In this document: positions 35,917 to 45,408 of the stretch, in pieces | Position numbering within the stretch: the first letter of the stretch is position 1 | Layout: every line of letters starts with the position of its first letter | From: Oceanobacillus sojae | GTDB lineage: Bacteria > Bacillota > Bacilli > Bacillales > Amphibacillaceae | Assembly (NCBI RefSeq): GCF_900162665.1 | Contig: NZ_LT727813.1 | Coordinates: forward strand, 526,214-590,213 | Direction: 5' to 3' | Length of the DNA stretch: 64,000 nt | The notes under the pieces: generated by a model | Told to the model about the DNA's origin: nothing | The model's input: only the letters and a program-made list of their open reading frames with translations | Databases searched by the model: none | Program-made: the position numbers and the translations under genes

Positions 35917-37128
35917 TCACTCATCAGAATTTGAAGAAGGCCTTTTTGCATTCTTTTGTATCATCGTCACTAATATTAAATAGCCTATCGGCAATATACC
36001 AGCTATCCAGACAACTGCATTCCATCCCGCTTTATCCCAAATTGGCCCCACGGCGGTGCTTCCAAATGCAACGCCAATATAATAAGACACTAAATATAGA
36101 CTGGATGCGCTCCCTTTATGATGTGTTGCCTTTTCAGTTACAAAGGTTGCTGTTAAAGAATGTGCTGTAAAAAAACCGAGACAAGTAACACATAGACCGA
36201 CGATAATCCAAGGTAAAGAAAGTATCATGGTCATGATAATACCAGCTGATAAAATTATTATGCCTGCTATTCGGACAATGTTCAGACCCAAGGACCCAGC
36301 TAACCAGCCCGCAACAGGAGCCCCCACTACCCCAAAACCATACGCCAAAAATGTATATGAAATAGCTTTGGCAGAAAGGAAAAACGGCTCTCCTTCCAAG
36401 TGGAACGGCAAATAAGTCCAAATTGATGTAAAAGAGAGCTGAAAAATAATTCCCATACCGAAAATCAAAAGCATTGCCGGATTTTTCACATGAAAGACCA
36501 TACCTTCTATATCCTTCCGAAATGAAAGATGACTCGCTTTAAAAAAACGGGAATTTGGTAAAAATATCATTACGATCGCAACGATAACTACCCCTATCCC
36601 GGCAAAAATAAAAAATATCGTCTGCCAGGCATAATCCTCGGCTAAGTAGCCTGCCAGCACTCTTCCAACCATGCCGCCAAAAGCATTACTGGCTATGTAT
36701 AAAGCGGTCGCAATTCCAATACTCGACCGGTCGATTTCTTCATTAATATAAGCAAGTGATGCTGCCGGTAATCCTGCCAGTGCAAATCCTTGTAAAAATC
36801 GCATCAGAATAAAAAAATAAAAAGAGTCTGTCATTGGAATTAACAGAAACGGGATTACTGAAGCAAGTAACGAATATTTGATAAAGGGAACTCTGCCAAT
36901 TCGATCCGAAAAAAACCCAAGAACAATTAAGCCGATAATTAAACCGACAATATTTACTGATAGTGTTAAAGTAGCTTCTGATACCGATATATCAAAATCC
37001 CTGACAAACACCGGCAATAACGGCTGAACGACATAAAGGCCGGCAAATACGAAAAAAGAAGCTGAAGCTAAGCATAGAGTAATTTTCCAAAAATAAAAAT
37101 CTGTCTTATGATATTTTTTTGTTTCCAT
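35917..37128 (-). CDS. MFS transporter, YnfM/arabinose-efflux-like
   Basis: A 403-aa, 12-helix carrier. Motif A is FFSDRIGRVPFIKYS near residue 77. The sequence ALAGLPAASLAYINEEID and the long soluble stretch KASHLSFRKDIEGMVFHVKN resemble YnfM-type MFS proteins. RBS AAGGAGT. It is not paralogous to the ureide carriers at an obvious level. It is monocistronic, with no functional hint from neighbours; arabinose or drug efflux annotations in this group are only nominal. Confidence 0.82.
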   Translation of the reverse strand: METKKYHKTDFYFWKITLCLASASFFVFAGLYVVQPLLPVFVRDFDISVSEATLTLSVNIVGLIIGLIVLGFFSDRIGRVPFIKYSLLASVIPFLLIPMTDSFYFFILMRFLQGFALAGLPAASLAYINEEIDRSSIGIATALYIASNAFGGMVGRVLAGYLAEDYAWQTIFFIFAGIGVVIVAIVMIFLPNSRFFKASHLSFRKDIEGMVFHVKNPAMLLIFGMGIIFQLSFTSIWTYLPFHLEGEPFFLSAKAISYTFLAYGFGVVGAPVAGWLAGSLGLNIVRIAGIIILSAGIIMTMILSLPWIIVGLCVTCLGFFTAHSLTATFVTEKATHHKGSASSLYLVSYYIGVAFGSTAVGPIWDKAGWNAVVWIAGILPIGYLILVTMIQKNAKRPSSNSDE

Positions 37129-37344
37129 ATCATGCCACTCCTTATTTGCACTATAATACTATTTAAATAAGTATTTATGATATGAATAAATTGTTTATCA
37201 TATATATCGTTTCAGCATGGGAATGAATCACTCTGAAATGTGGTAAAGAAGGTTTCCCAAAAATTAATACACCTTCTCTCAAAAGCAGGTACTCCTTCTG
37301 CCTTTAGAAAGCCGGTGTAAAAATTCATTCTTTTAATTTTATTA

Positions 37345-38274
37345 TTAAATAAAAATTCCCAGCCATATAGCCGTTGCAAACGCAAAAATAAGCAGCTTTT
37401 TCTCATCATTTGTTACTTTTTCAACATCGTCAATATCCATTTTGATAACAAGATAGATGGCATAACCTAAAAGAATACCAGCTCCGATTGCTCCGGCTGG
37501 ACGTGTAAAGGCTGTCCAAAGAAGCAGCAAACCGACAACGGCCAAATAAAGCATCGCTGGTAATTTAGCACCTCTTACTCCAAAAATATCTACTGCCCAA
37601 ACAACAGAAGTCCGCTTTAACGGCTTTGCTTTCCGGTCAGCATGCCGGTCAGGAATATGATGCACCATTACCCAAGCCATACACCAGATTGCATTAATAA
37701 GACCATTTTGCCAAGCCCACACAGGAATCTGCTCCAGTAAAATCCAAGGTGCCGCAATTCCCAGCATCAGCATCGTTGGAAATAAACTGAGCCATTCCCC
37801 CGCGAATGGATAGTAGGCAAATTGAAAAGGCTTTAATGAATAAGACACAGCTCCCCAGATTCCAATCAAGGTTAATACAGCAAATTCTGTAAGGCCAAGA
37901 AAAGCAAATAATACTGCTGTTATCAATAAGAAAAGAGTCATCCAGGTCCCTAGTTGTTTCAGCATTCCTACAGACATTGCTCCCGTCTGTAATACACCGC
38001 TGCCTCCAGATAGAATTCCCGGACTATGTTGATCCGTCCCTGATTGATAATCTGCAATGTCATTCAGGGTGTGCGTCAGCATGCCATGAATACATACAGC
38101 GCCTATTAATAATACAGAAGCAATTGCCATCACAGCACCTGCTGATAAATCTGTATAAAATAAAAGTGGTAAAACCGTTGATAGAATGGCGGCCACACTG
38201 GAAAATACAACGGCAACAAGACGTAATAGCATAACAATATTTTTTCTGGTTATAGCTGGTTGTGCTGGAATCAT
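37345..38274 (-). CDS. UbiA-family prenyltransferase
   Basis: A 309-aa membrane enzyme with eight to nine hydrophobic helices. The first Asp-rich motif is NDIADYQSGTD (about residue 73), and the second is HHIPDRHADRKA (about residue 206). These bind Mg and prenyl diphosphate in UbiA/MenA-type transferases. The second motif is a slightly atypical form. The ATG at 38274 was chosen because AAAAAGG lies nine bases before it; the ATGs at 38283 and 38280 touch it. Acceptor unknown: MenA would be expected elsewhere with the other men genes, so a second aromatic or lipid acceptor is possible. Confidence 0.82.
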   Translation of the reverse strand: MIPAQPAITRKNIVMLLRLVAVVFSSVAAILSTVLPLLFYTDLSAGAVMAIASVLLIGAVCIHGMLTHTLNDIADYQSGTDQHSPGILSGGSGVLQTGAMSVGMLKQLGTWMTLFLLITAVLFAFLGLTEFAVLTLIGIWGAVSYSLKPFQFAYYPFAGEWLSLFPTMLMLGIAAPWILLEQIPVWAWQNGLINAIWCMAWVMVHHIPDRHADRKAKPLKRTSVVWAVDIFGVRGAKLPAMLYLAVVGLLLLWTAFTRPAGAIGAGILLGYAIYLVIKMDIDDVEKVTNDEKKLLIFAFATAIWLGIFI

Positions 38275-38452
38275 TGTCATCATCCTTTTTATAAGAAATC
38301 CATGTACATTGGGTTCTTTTTTATTAGCATACTAGCTTTTCCCATCTTTTATACAGATTAAGATTATATCGATTGTTTTCTTCTTCCCTGCAAATTTTTT
38401 AAAGGGCGAGCAGTCCATCAAAACCCCTGATAAATCATCAAAAACTCATATA

Positions 38453-38500
38453 AATACAAAACACCTCTGGTAATAGATGTTCACTCTAATACTTGAGGTG
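38453..38500 (-). terminator. Terminator downstream of the small frameshifted gene
   Basis: On the minus strand CACCTC and GAGGTG enclose a second stem GTATTAGA/TCTATTAC with one mismatch, followed by TTTTG. The stretch 38284-38452 holds no gene that I can see. Confidence 0.65.
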
Positions 38501-38651
38501 CCGGGTACCTTAGCTGTCCAAATTTTCCACCAGGTTTATTCAACGTTTAACATGTGCATGGATACTCCTGTGCACTCCTTTCTTTAACTATAACAAGAAA
38601 AAGCTTATAACACTAACCATTTTATTATTATTGTTTAAATAACATTTCCGT

Positions 38652-38902
38652 TTATTCCATTTTGTTCTGAAAAGAATCTAACTTTCTTTCTATTGCAGCA
38701 AGTCTTTCCTCTAATTGCCGGTCTTTTTCGTTTGTGTCTCTCGCTTCTTGTACGTATTCATCAATCGCCAGGCTTCCCGCATAAGTGCTTATGGCATCTC
38801 CAAAGTAGCTAACAACCCGCCTATTAAAGCCAGCTTTAAGCTGTATGCAATTTGTATTTCTTCCGGATTCGAAGTATCATTATTATTATTTTTTTCATTC
38901 AT
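38652..38902 (-). pseudogene. Small hypothetical protein gene (about 83 aa), frameshifted
   Basis: The reading frame starts at an ATG with GAGGT four bases before it and encodes MNEKNNNNDTSNPEEIQIAY followed by SLKLALIGG, then stops early. The next frame carries straight on with VVSYFGDAISTYAGSLAIDE, then a coiled-coil-like tail (EKDRQLEERLAAIERKLDS) to a stop at 38652. Adding one base at the GGG run near 38816-38818 gives one continuous protein of 83 residues. The region is one base short of a whole number of codons, consistent with a single deletion. No family recognised with certainty. It is followed by a terminator and lies next to the ilvD terminator. Confidence 0.6.
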
Positions 38903-38984
38903 TTGACCTCAACCTCTCGATTCAAATCATATTCCGTTATTTATCGTATTCAAATTAGACGCTTGCCGTTAATATAATATCGAA

Positions 38985-39019
38985 GAAAAAACGCCACAGC
39001 AGTACTATGGCGTTTTTTC
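38985..39019. terminator. Terminator of ilvD
   Basis: The perfect arms GAAAAAACGCCA and TGGCGTTTTTTC lie 19 bases past the ilvD stop. Confidence 0.88.
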
Positions 39020-39037
39020 TCAATATTATTTTTTATA

Positions 39038-40717
39038 TTATATTTCCATAACCCCGCCGGTATTCGCAGAAGTTACAAGCTTAGAATAACGGCCAAGCCA
39101 GCCTTTTTTCACTTTTGGTTCAAAGCCTTTCCAGTTTGCTTTGCGTTTTTCAAATTCTTCATCTGATACCAGCAGATTCATTTCACGGTTTTCAAGATCT
39201 AATTCAATCAAATCTCCATCCTCTACAAAGGCAATCGGACCGCCCTCTGCGGCTTCTGGAGAAATATGTCCAATGGAAATCCCTCTCGATGCGCCGGAGA
39301 AACGTCCGTCCGTGATTAAACCAACTTTCGCTCCCAGTCCACGTCCTACAATCTGTGAAGTCGGAGCAAGCATTTCCGGCATTCCCGGTCCGCCCTTAGG
39401 ACCTTCATAGCGGATAACAACGACATGACCTTCTTCCACTTTACCGGACTCAATTCCTTCCAGTGCTTCTTCCTGTGAATCAAAGCAGATAGCCGGGCCT
39501 TTAAAATATCCGCCAACCTCTGGATCAATAGCACCTACTTTAACAATAGAGCCATTTGGCGCCAAGTTTCCAAATAATACAGCAAGTCCGCCCCGTTCGG
39601 AATGCGGATTGTCGAGTGTATGGATAACATCTTTATCAAGGATTTCCGAATCCTGCACGTTTTCCCGAATTGTTTTCGCCGACACACTGAGATTATCTCC
39701 ATAAAATGCACCCGGTTTCTTAAGTAGTTCATTAATAATCGCACTGATTCCGCCTGCTCTGTCAACATCTTCAATATGATAATTAGATGCCGGGGCAACT
39801 TTTGCTAAATGAGGTACACGATTGGCAATCTCATTAATACGTTCCAATGGATAATCTACTTCTGCTTCATGCGCCAGTGCTAATGTATGTAACACTGTAT
39901 TGGTTGACCCGCCCATTGCCATATCCAGCGCAAAAGCATTATCAATAGCTTCTTTTGTTACAATATCACGCGGTTTAATATCTTTTTCGATTAATTCCAT
40001 TAATTGTTTTGCTGAGCGTCTCACAAATTCTTTCCGTTCTTCCGCAACAGCAAGAATTGTTCCATTGCCTGGAAGTGCAAGTCCAATGCCTTCAGCTAGA
40101 CAATTCATTGAGTTAGCGGTAAACATTCCGGAACATGACCCGCATGTCGGACAAGCATTTTGCTCCAATTCCAGTAATCTCGCTTCGTCAATTTTACCAG
40201 CTTGATAGGCTCCTACCCCTTCAAAAACAGAAGTAAGTGAAAGCGGGTTGCCCGCACTATCCGTTCCTGCCTTCATCGGACCGCCGCTGACAAAGATGGA
40301 TGGAATATTTACACGAAGAGCTCCCATCAGCATTCCCGGAGTAATTTTGTCACAGTTCGGAATGCAGACCATGCCATCAAACCAGTGGGCATTTGCCACT
40401 GTTTCCACAGAATCAGCAATAAGCTCCCGGCTTGGCAGGGAATATCGCATTCCAATATGCCCCATTGCAATCCCGTCATCTACACCAATTGTATTCATCT
40501 CAAATGGTATACCGCCGGCTTCACGAATTGCTTCTTTTACAATTTTTCCGAATTCTTGTAAGTGGATATGTCCTGGAACAATATCTATATAAGAGTTGAC
40601 CACCAGAATAAATGGTTTTCCCAAGTCCTTTGTTTTTACTCCTGCAGCATGTAGCAGGCTTCGATGCGGTGCACGATCAACACCCTTTTTAATCATATCG
40701 CTGCGCAGTTCTGCCAA
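39038..40717 (-). CDS. ilvD: Dihydroxy-acid dehydratase
   Basis: Fe-S enzyme of branched-chain amino acid synthesis, dehydrating 2,3-dihydroxy-isovalerate and -methylvalerate. 559 aa if it starts at TTG 40717, matching the B. subtilis protein length and its MAELRS opening; AAGAAGG lies eight bases before that TTG. Cluster Cys residues are seen in CIPNCDK and [15 protein letters not shown]. The frame stays open upstream to a GTG at 40807 with its own good RBS (AGAGGA), which would add 30 residues. It is a lone ilv gene here with its own terminator. A CodY-like box upstream fits repression when branched-chain amino acids are plentiful. Confidence 0.93.
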   Translation of the reverse strand: MAELRSDMIKKGVDRAPHRSLLHAAGVKTKDLGKPFILVVNSYIDIVPGHIHLQEFGKIVKEAIREAGGIPFEMNTIGVDDGIAMGHIGMRYSLPSRELIADSVETVANAHWFDGMVCIPNCDKITPGMLMGALRVNIPSIFVSGGPMKAGTDSAGNPLSLTSVFEGVGAYQAGKIDEARLLELEQNACPTCGSCSGMFTANSMNCLAEGIGLALPGNGTILAVAEERKEFVRRSAKQLMELIEKDIKPRDIVTKEAIDNAFALDMAMGGSTNTVLHTLALAHEAEVDYPLERINEIANRVPHLAKVAPASNYHIEDVDRAGGISAIINELLKKPGAFYGDNLSVSAKTIRENVQDSEILDKDVIHTLDNPHSERGGLAVLFGNLAPNGSIVKVGAIDPEVGGYFKGPAICFDSQEEALEGIESGKVEEGHVVVIRYEGPKGGPGMPEMLAPTSQIVGRGLGAKVGLITDGRFSGASRGISIGHISPEAAEGGPIAFVEDGDLIELDLENREMNLLVSDEEFEKRKANWKGFEPKVKKGWLGRYSKLVTSANTGGVMEI

Positions 40718-40948
40718 TTTCAATACCTTCTTTCTAAGATTTTTACTAATAGTGTAACAGTCAGAGGATGAGCCTCTGTGTTGCTTGGTCTGGAATGCAT
40801 CAGACACGTATTTCCTCTAAAAACCTTCAAAACAGATTTATTTTTCAGTCTATTTCGATTTAGAATTTAACTAATGATTGCATTCTAAAAAACATTCTAA
40901 TTTTATTATTCTACTACTTATACTAAAAAAATTATATACTAAATTACA

Positions 40949-40963
40949 AATTTAGAGAAAAAT
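40949..40963. promoter_or_regulatory. Candidate CodY box upstream of ilvD
   Basis: AATTTAGAGAAAAAT matches the CodY consensus AATTTTCWGAAAATT at 12 of 15 positions. ilvD is a classical CodY target in Bacillus. AT-rich sequence raises the chance-hit rate. Confidence 0.4.
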
Positions 40964-41133
40964 CCTAAGATATTTTGACAGTATATGCAAGAAAATGGTA
41001 CAAGAATTGATTCATCGTCTGCTTGTTTTAACTTTTCCCTTTTCGCATGCCCAAACCAATGATTCAGAAATTACAACAGCCTAAAATGATATCTGCTCAA
41101 CAATTTTATCTGGAATACGTATGCTTACTTACC

Positions 41134-41184
41134 TGTATAAAAAGAAAAAACCGCTCCCAGTAGGCGATTGTTTCTTTTTATACA
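41134..41184. terminator. 14-bp inverted repeat beyond the citrate transporter gene
   Basis: TGTATAAAAAGAAA and TTTCTTTTTATACA form a perfect stem with a 23-base GC-richer loop, 46 bases past the transporter stop. A T-run inside the minus-strand 3' arm suggests a terminator; the AT-rich stem is unusual. Confidence 0.55.
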
Positions 41185-41229
41185 TATTGACAGAGAACCG
41201 GGCAATCCCCAGTGTCGAAAGGAAGTCTC

Positions 41230-42561
41230 TTAAATAACCCCAATAAGCGCTGCAATAATTACTAACACAATACTTAATCCCCACAACCAGGGAAGCGAAT
41301 ATTTGATATGACGCCCCATTTCTAACCCTGATAAACCAAGCGCCAGCCAAACTGCTGGTGCAAGCGGGCTAACAAATGTCCCTACAATGTTTCCAATAAC
41401 CATCGCATATACTGTAGATACGGACTCTACACCAAAACCTGACGCAATTTGTTCCACGACTGGAAGTATTCCGAAATAATACGCATCTGTACTCGTGAGC
41501 AAGTCAAGAGGTACTCCTAAGAAGCCGATAATCAGATGTAAATATGGTCCGACGGCTTCAGGCATGATGGACACACCATCTTCCGCTATTGCATCCATCA
41601 TTCCTGTCCCTGTTAAAACCCCCAGAAATGTTCCAGCAGCCAAAATAATCGTCGCCATCGTTAAAGCACTTGAAGCATGTGCTTTAATTCTCTCCGTTTG
41701 ATCATTCATTTTTGGATAATTGATTGGTAATGCAAAACCAAGTCCAATCATAAATGCAAGTCCAGCCGGGATAATCCCGGTAACTAACAGTGCAATAACA
41801 CCTAATGCAATAATCGTATTTATCCAAAGCAATTTCGGACGCGCGTTCGGATTTTTATTGGAGGAGCTTTTCTCGCTCTCCGTGCTGTCAATATTTTCTG
41901 CAGTATTCTCCAGTGCAGCAGCAGCCTCCATTTTCCCAAAGCGCCGTTCAATTTTTTGTTTTTCCCTAAATCCAAGAAATATTGCTATACCAATCATTAA
42001 TACCATTCCAATGATTTGGACTGGTATGAGAGGATACCATAATTCCGTAATATTCATACCTAAAACAGAAGCAGATCGTCCTAAAGGTCCTCCCCACGGA
42101 ACCATGTTCATGATAGCTGCACTCCCTGCAATCAAAAGAAGCAGCAAATATGGGTTCATGTTCAATCGTTTATACAGCGGAAGCAATGCCGGAATCGTAA
42201 TGAGAAATGTCGACGCTCCAGAACCATCCAACTGTGCAACAGCTGCAATAAAAACCGTAGCTACACTTACAGCAATAACATTCCCGCGAGAAAATGCAAC
42301 CATTTTATTAATTAATGGATCAAATAGTCCGGCATCTGACATCACGCCGAAGAAAAGAATCGCAAAAATGAACATAACAGCAACGTCGATGACAGTAGTA
42401 ATTCCTTTATTAAAAAAATCTCCAATTTCTCCTAAACCAAAACCTGCAATAAAAGCACCCAAAATAGGTATTAATACCATCGCAATAATTGGTTGAACTT
42501 TTCCTCTAATCAATAAAACGACAATTGTCAGTATAGTTAGAAATCCTATTAAACTTAACAT
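41230..42561 (-). CDS. CitMHS-family citrate:metal transporter
   Basis: A 443-aa secondary carrier of the CitMHS family, which takes up citrate as a complex with Mg2+ or other divalent cations. There are about 12 hydrophobic segments, with a charged central loop (about residues 205-245, EKQKIERRFGKMEAAAALEN, then Ser/Asn-rich). Conserved pieces are AQLDGSGASTFLITIPALLP, MVPWGGPLGRSA and STDAYYFGILP. The upstream region has a near-perfect cre site, and a CitS-like kinase and (broken) regulator are encoded just upstream. B. subtilis citM is likewise controlled by CitST and CcpA. Confidence 0.9.
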   Translation of the reverse strand: MLSLIGFLTILTIVVLLIRGKVQPIIAMVLIPILGAFIAGFGLGEIGDFFNKGITTVIDVAVMFIFAILFFGVMSDAGLFDPLINKMVAFSRGNVIAVSVATVFIAAVAQLDGSGASTFLITIPALLPLYKRLNMNPYLLLLLIAGSAAIMNMVPWGGPLGRSASVLGMNITELWYPLIPVQIIGMVLMIGIAIFLGFREKQKIERRFGKMEAAAALENTAENIDSTESEKSSSNKNPNARPKLLWINTIIALGVIALLVTGIIPAGLAFMIGLGFALPINYPKMNDQTERIKAHASSALTMATIILAAGTFLGVLTGTGMMDAIAEDGVSIMPEAVGPYLHLIIGFLGVPLDLLTSTDAYYFGILPVVEQIASGFGVESVSTVYAMVIGNIVGTFVSPLAPAVWLALGLSGLEMGRHIKYSLPWLWGLSIVLVIIAALIGVI

Positions 42562-42626
42562 CCCTATCTCCCCTTATTTCATACTATTTATTATCCCCCT
42601 TGATTGCCAGCTTGTTCTGCCCTTAC

Positions 42627-42640
42627 TGAAAGCGTTAACA
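42627..42640. promoter_or_regulatory. cre (CcpA) site upstream of citrate transporter
   Basis: TGAAAGCGTTAACA fits every fixed position of the cre core (TGNAANCGNWWNCA). It lies 66 bases upstream of the transporter start. Confidence 0.7.
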
Positions 42641-42691
42641 ATCCATTCAAAAAAAAAGAAGCTTTTTTCGGCTAATAAATAAAATAGCATG

Positions 42692-42717
42692 AAAAAAAAG
42701 AAGGCGGAACCTTCTTC
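42692..42717 (-). terminator. Terminator of the two-component gene pair
   Basis: Minus-strand AGAAGG/CCTTCT hairpin is followed by a run of eight T, 25 bases after the regulator stop. Confidence 0.75.
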
Positions 42718-42740
42718 TCATAAGTTGTTTATTTCTTATA

Positions 42741-43467
42741 TTAATCATTTTGTTCATAAGTTTCACGATGCATGTACTTTCGCTCCGGCCTGCCGACGGT
42801 TCCGTATTTTAATGTCGTATGAACCTCTTTCGCAGAAACAAGGTATTCCAGGTAGCGGCGCGCCGTAGATCTGCTCGTTCCGATTTTCTTACTCAATTCC
42901 ACAGCAGTGATCCCTTTCCCTTTATCTGCTCCTAAAAGCTGTTTGATATCTTTCAAGGTAATTGGATCAATCCCTTTAGGTAAATTCGTATTTGTACTAC
43001 TGGAGTAAGATAGATAACTGACGTCTGTAACACCTATTAAGGCATCAATTTCATTTTGTTCTAACGACTCTTTAACAGAAAGAAATTTCCGATATTCCTT
43101 ATACCGCTAGGGAATGCGCAAAACGATCCGCATCGACCGGTTTTACGATATAATCAAAAGCACCTCCCCTTAATGCTTCTTCAATGGTTTCTGTCTCGTT
43201 AGCAGCAGTAACAGGAATCAAATCGATTTCATGATAGAGACGTCGCAGCTGCCAAAGCAGGTCCAAACCTTGTACATCAGGGATGTAAATATCAAGCAGA
43301 ATCAGCTGTGGAAGAGAAGAGCAATTTTCAAGATACGCAAGTGCCTCTTCTCCAGTTTTTACTACTTCCTGAACCATATACCCTTCTACCTTCTCTACAT
43401 ATCTCCGATTTATGTCAGCAATCCGAAAATCGTCTTCGATAATAAGAGCCTGTATGCTATCACTCAT
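42741..43467 (-). pseudogene. CitT/DcuR-like response regulator, frameshifted
   Basis: The receiver domain is intact: IIEDDFR acidic pair, phospho-acceptor Asp in LLDIYIPDVQG, and Lys in DYIVKPVD. The frame stops at 43099-43101, right after RFAHSLAV. Another frame resumes with YKEYRKFLSVKESLEQNEID and ends with the helix-turn-helix KGITAVELSKKIGTSRSTARRYLEYL, as in the CitB/DcuR family. The junction lies at about 43102-43108, needing either one base removed or two added. RBS GGGGGG precedes ATG 43467; the start overlaps the kinase stop. If real, signal reception is uncoupled from DNA binding and citrate induction should be lost. Confidence 0.85.
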
Positions 43468-45115
43468 CCGAATCCCCCCCATTCTTCGGTATAATCATTA
43501 CAAAACAGGCACCGCCCATTTCTCCTTCTTCCAGCATAATTTGACCGCCTTGCTTGTGGACGATATGCCGTGTCAATGCCAGCCCTATCCCGCGGTTTTC
43601 CTCTCCTTTTGTGGAGTATCCCTGTTCAAAGATATGAGCTGCTGCTTCTTCTGATATACCATGTCCAGAATCATCCACCTCTACTACGATATCGTCTCCA
43701 ATGTCAGTGAAAAAGAGACTAATTTGCCGCTCACCCTCCTGATTACTTTTCACGGCCTCTAACGCATTCTCGAGCATATTTCCAACACCAGTAATTAATG
43801 CCTCCTGCTTGTTTCCATGGTAAGTATGGTTAAGCTGACTGTCCGGGTGAATCGAGATAGTAACCCCAAGCTCATTCGCCTGATTGATTTTCCCTTGCAA
43901 TAGCCCTTGCACAACGGGATCAGCCGCGTGCTGTGTTAAGATTTGTGATTGATTCTCTTGGATATTTCTTTTCTTTTTAATAAAATCGATGGCTTCTTCG
44001 TGTTCTCCTAACTGAAGCAAGCCGAGAATGGTATATAAACTATTGGCAAATTCATGTGTTTGAGCACGTTGGGCATTTGAATACTGTTTAATTTGTTGAA
44101 GTTCCCGGGTCACATGCTCTATTTCTGTTTTTTTCCGGAAAGTAGATACTGCCCCAGCTACTTTCCCTTCCATATAAACAGGCACTTGATTTACAATAAC
44201 AATCGATTCTCCGAATATCATTTCCTTGTCGTACTGGCTCTTTCCACTTTTCAAAACTTCAGACAAACCTGCATGAGGAATCAGCCGATTAATCGATTTC
44301 CCTAAAAATTGGTCAAACTGCTCATCCTCACGAAACAAGACCTGTTTGGCAGCTTTGTTCATCATAATTATCATTCCATGATGATCAACCGCTATCATTC
44401 CTTCATGTGTGGACTGCAATATCGCTTCTTTTTGCAATAGTAAATAAGAAATATCCTTGGGTTCCATATTGAACAATAACCTTTTTATATGGTACGCAAT
44501 AAAAATGGCACCAGCAACCCCTAATACAACAATTCCTAACATGGTGAGCCATAGGGACTTACTCTGATTTGCTATAATGCTTTGGACATCCTCACTTAGA
44601 AAGCCTACGGACACGACACCGAGAATATTCCCTGCTTCATCTCTTACCGGTACCTTTCCACGAATGGACAAACCAAGTGACCCCTTACTCTGAGATACAT
44701 AAGCTTCTCCATTTTGTAAAGCGCGGGTGTTGTCTCCGCCTACCATTTTTTCTCCAATCCTTTCCGGGTTTGGATGAGAATAGCGGACCCCTTCCTTGTT
44801 TCCAACCACAATAAATTCAGCATCCGTTTCTTCCTGAATCGGAGCAACAATTTCCTGAATGACCGAAGCTGGATCATTTAACTCGAAAGCTGACCTTATT
44901 TCCGGCATATTGGCAACACTTTTAGCTACGCTTAGTGCACGTTTCCCAACCTGGTCTTCAATGGTGTCGGAAATAAATGAGTGGAGAAACCAGGTAAATA
45001 GAATAAAAATACCCAATATCAGCAAGCTGATCAGGAGAATCATCTTGCTTTTTAAACTCAACGCTGCTTTCGGCTCTAAATTTCCCTTTCCGTTTGCCTT
45101 ATGCAAATGAAACAT
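43460..45115 (-). CDS. CitS/DcuS-family sensor histidine kinase
   Basis: A 551-aa membrane kinase. First helix about residues 25-50, an extracytoplasmic Cache/PDC-type sensor (about 50-190, VRYSHPNPERIGEKMVGGDN), second helix, a PAS domain (HEGMIAVDHHGMIIMMNKAAK), then the phospho-His in RAQTHEFANSLYTILGLLQ and the ATPase domain (NMLENALEA; DSGHGISEE; GIGLALTRHIV). This is the CitA/DcuS class for citrate and C4-dicarboxylates. ATG 45115 has GAGGAG nine bases upstream; an in-frame ATG 33 bases earlier lacks one. It is followed by the frameshifted regulator and then the citrate carrier. Confidence 0.9.
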   Translation of the reverse strand: MFHLHKANGKGNLEPKAALSLKSKMILLISLLILGIFILFTWFLHSFISDTIEDQVGKRALSVAKSVANMPEIRSAFELNDPASVIQEIVAPIQEETDAEFIVVGNKEGVRYSHPNPERIGEKMVGGDNTRALQNGEAYVSQSKGSLGLSIRGKVPVRDEAGNILGVVSVGFLSEDVQSIIANQSKSLWLTMLGIVVLGVAGAIFIAYHIKRLLFNMEPKDISYLLLQKEAILQSTHEGMIAVDHHGMIIMMNKAAKQVLFREDEQFDQFLGKSINRLIPHAGLSEVLKSGKSQYDKEMIFGESIVIVNQVPVYMEGKVAGAVSTFRKKTEIEHVTRELQQIKQYSNAQRAQTHEFANSLYTILGLLQLGEHEEAIDFIKKKRNIQENQSQILTQHAADPVVQGLLQGKINQANELGVTISIHPDSQLNHTYHGNKQEALITGVGNMLENALEAVKSNQEGERQISLFFTDIGDDIVVEVDDSGHGISEEAAAHIFEQGYSTKGEENRGIGLALTRHIVHKQGGQIMLEEGEMGGACFVMIIPKNGGDSDE

Positions 45116-45265
45116 ATTGTTGATCTCCTCGTTATGTAAAACTTGCAAGAAAGATTATGTATCGGCAGCTTTAATCAAATCTCTCTGTCTCAAGTTTTTT
45201 AATCTTTTCTTCGATTCTATTATAAAGGGAAAGAGATACGTGTGTCACTCTTTCGTATTATTATG

Positions 45266-45314
45266 AAAATAAAAAAGTAACCTCTTAAGACAAACAAGTC
45301 AAAGAGATTACTTT
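45266..45314 (-). terminator. Terminator of the ABC-2 exporter operon
   Basis: Minus-strand arms AAAGTAATCTCTT and AAGAGGTTACTTT, one G-U/mismatch pair, are followed by TTTATTTT. It lies about 95 bases after the permease stop, in the otherwise empty 45116-45408 gap. Confidence 0.7.
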
Positions 45315-45408
45315 CAATTAAATTATAATGATATACTGTCCCTCTGCCCAAACAGAAGTTTGAATACTATTTTTATAATTCTACACTCACGATACTTTTC
45401 TTCATCTG

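Noticed and set aside
37212-37409. 65-codon minus-strand ORF after the UbiA gene
   Set aside because: It overlaps the 3' end of the UbiA gene in another frame, with no RBS and no recognisable product.
40808-41130. T-box leader upstream of ilvD
   Set aside because: No AGGGTGGAACCGCG-type T-box sequence or terminator/antiterminator pair was found on the minus strand.
41720-42496. 258-codon ORF antisense to the citrate transporter
   Set aside because: Long only because the opposite strand encodes a hydrophobic protein with few stop-complement codons; composition is that of a shadow frame and no RBS fits.
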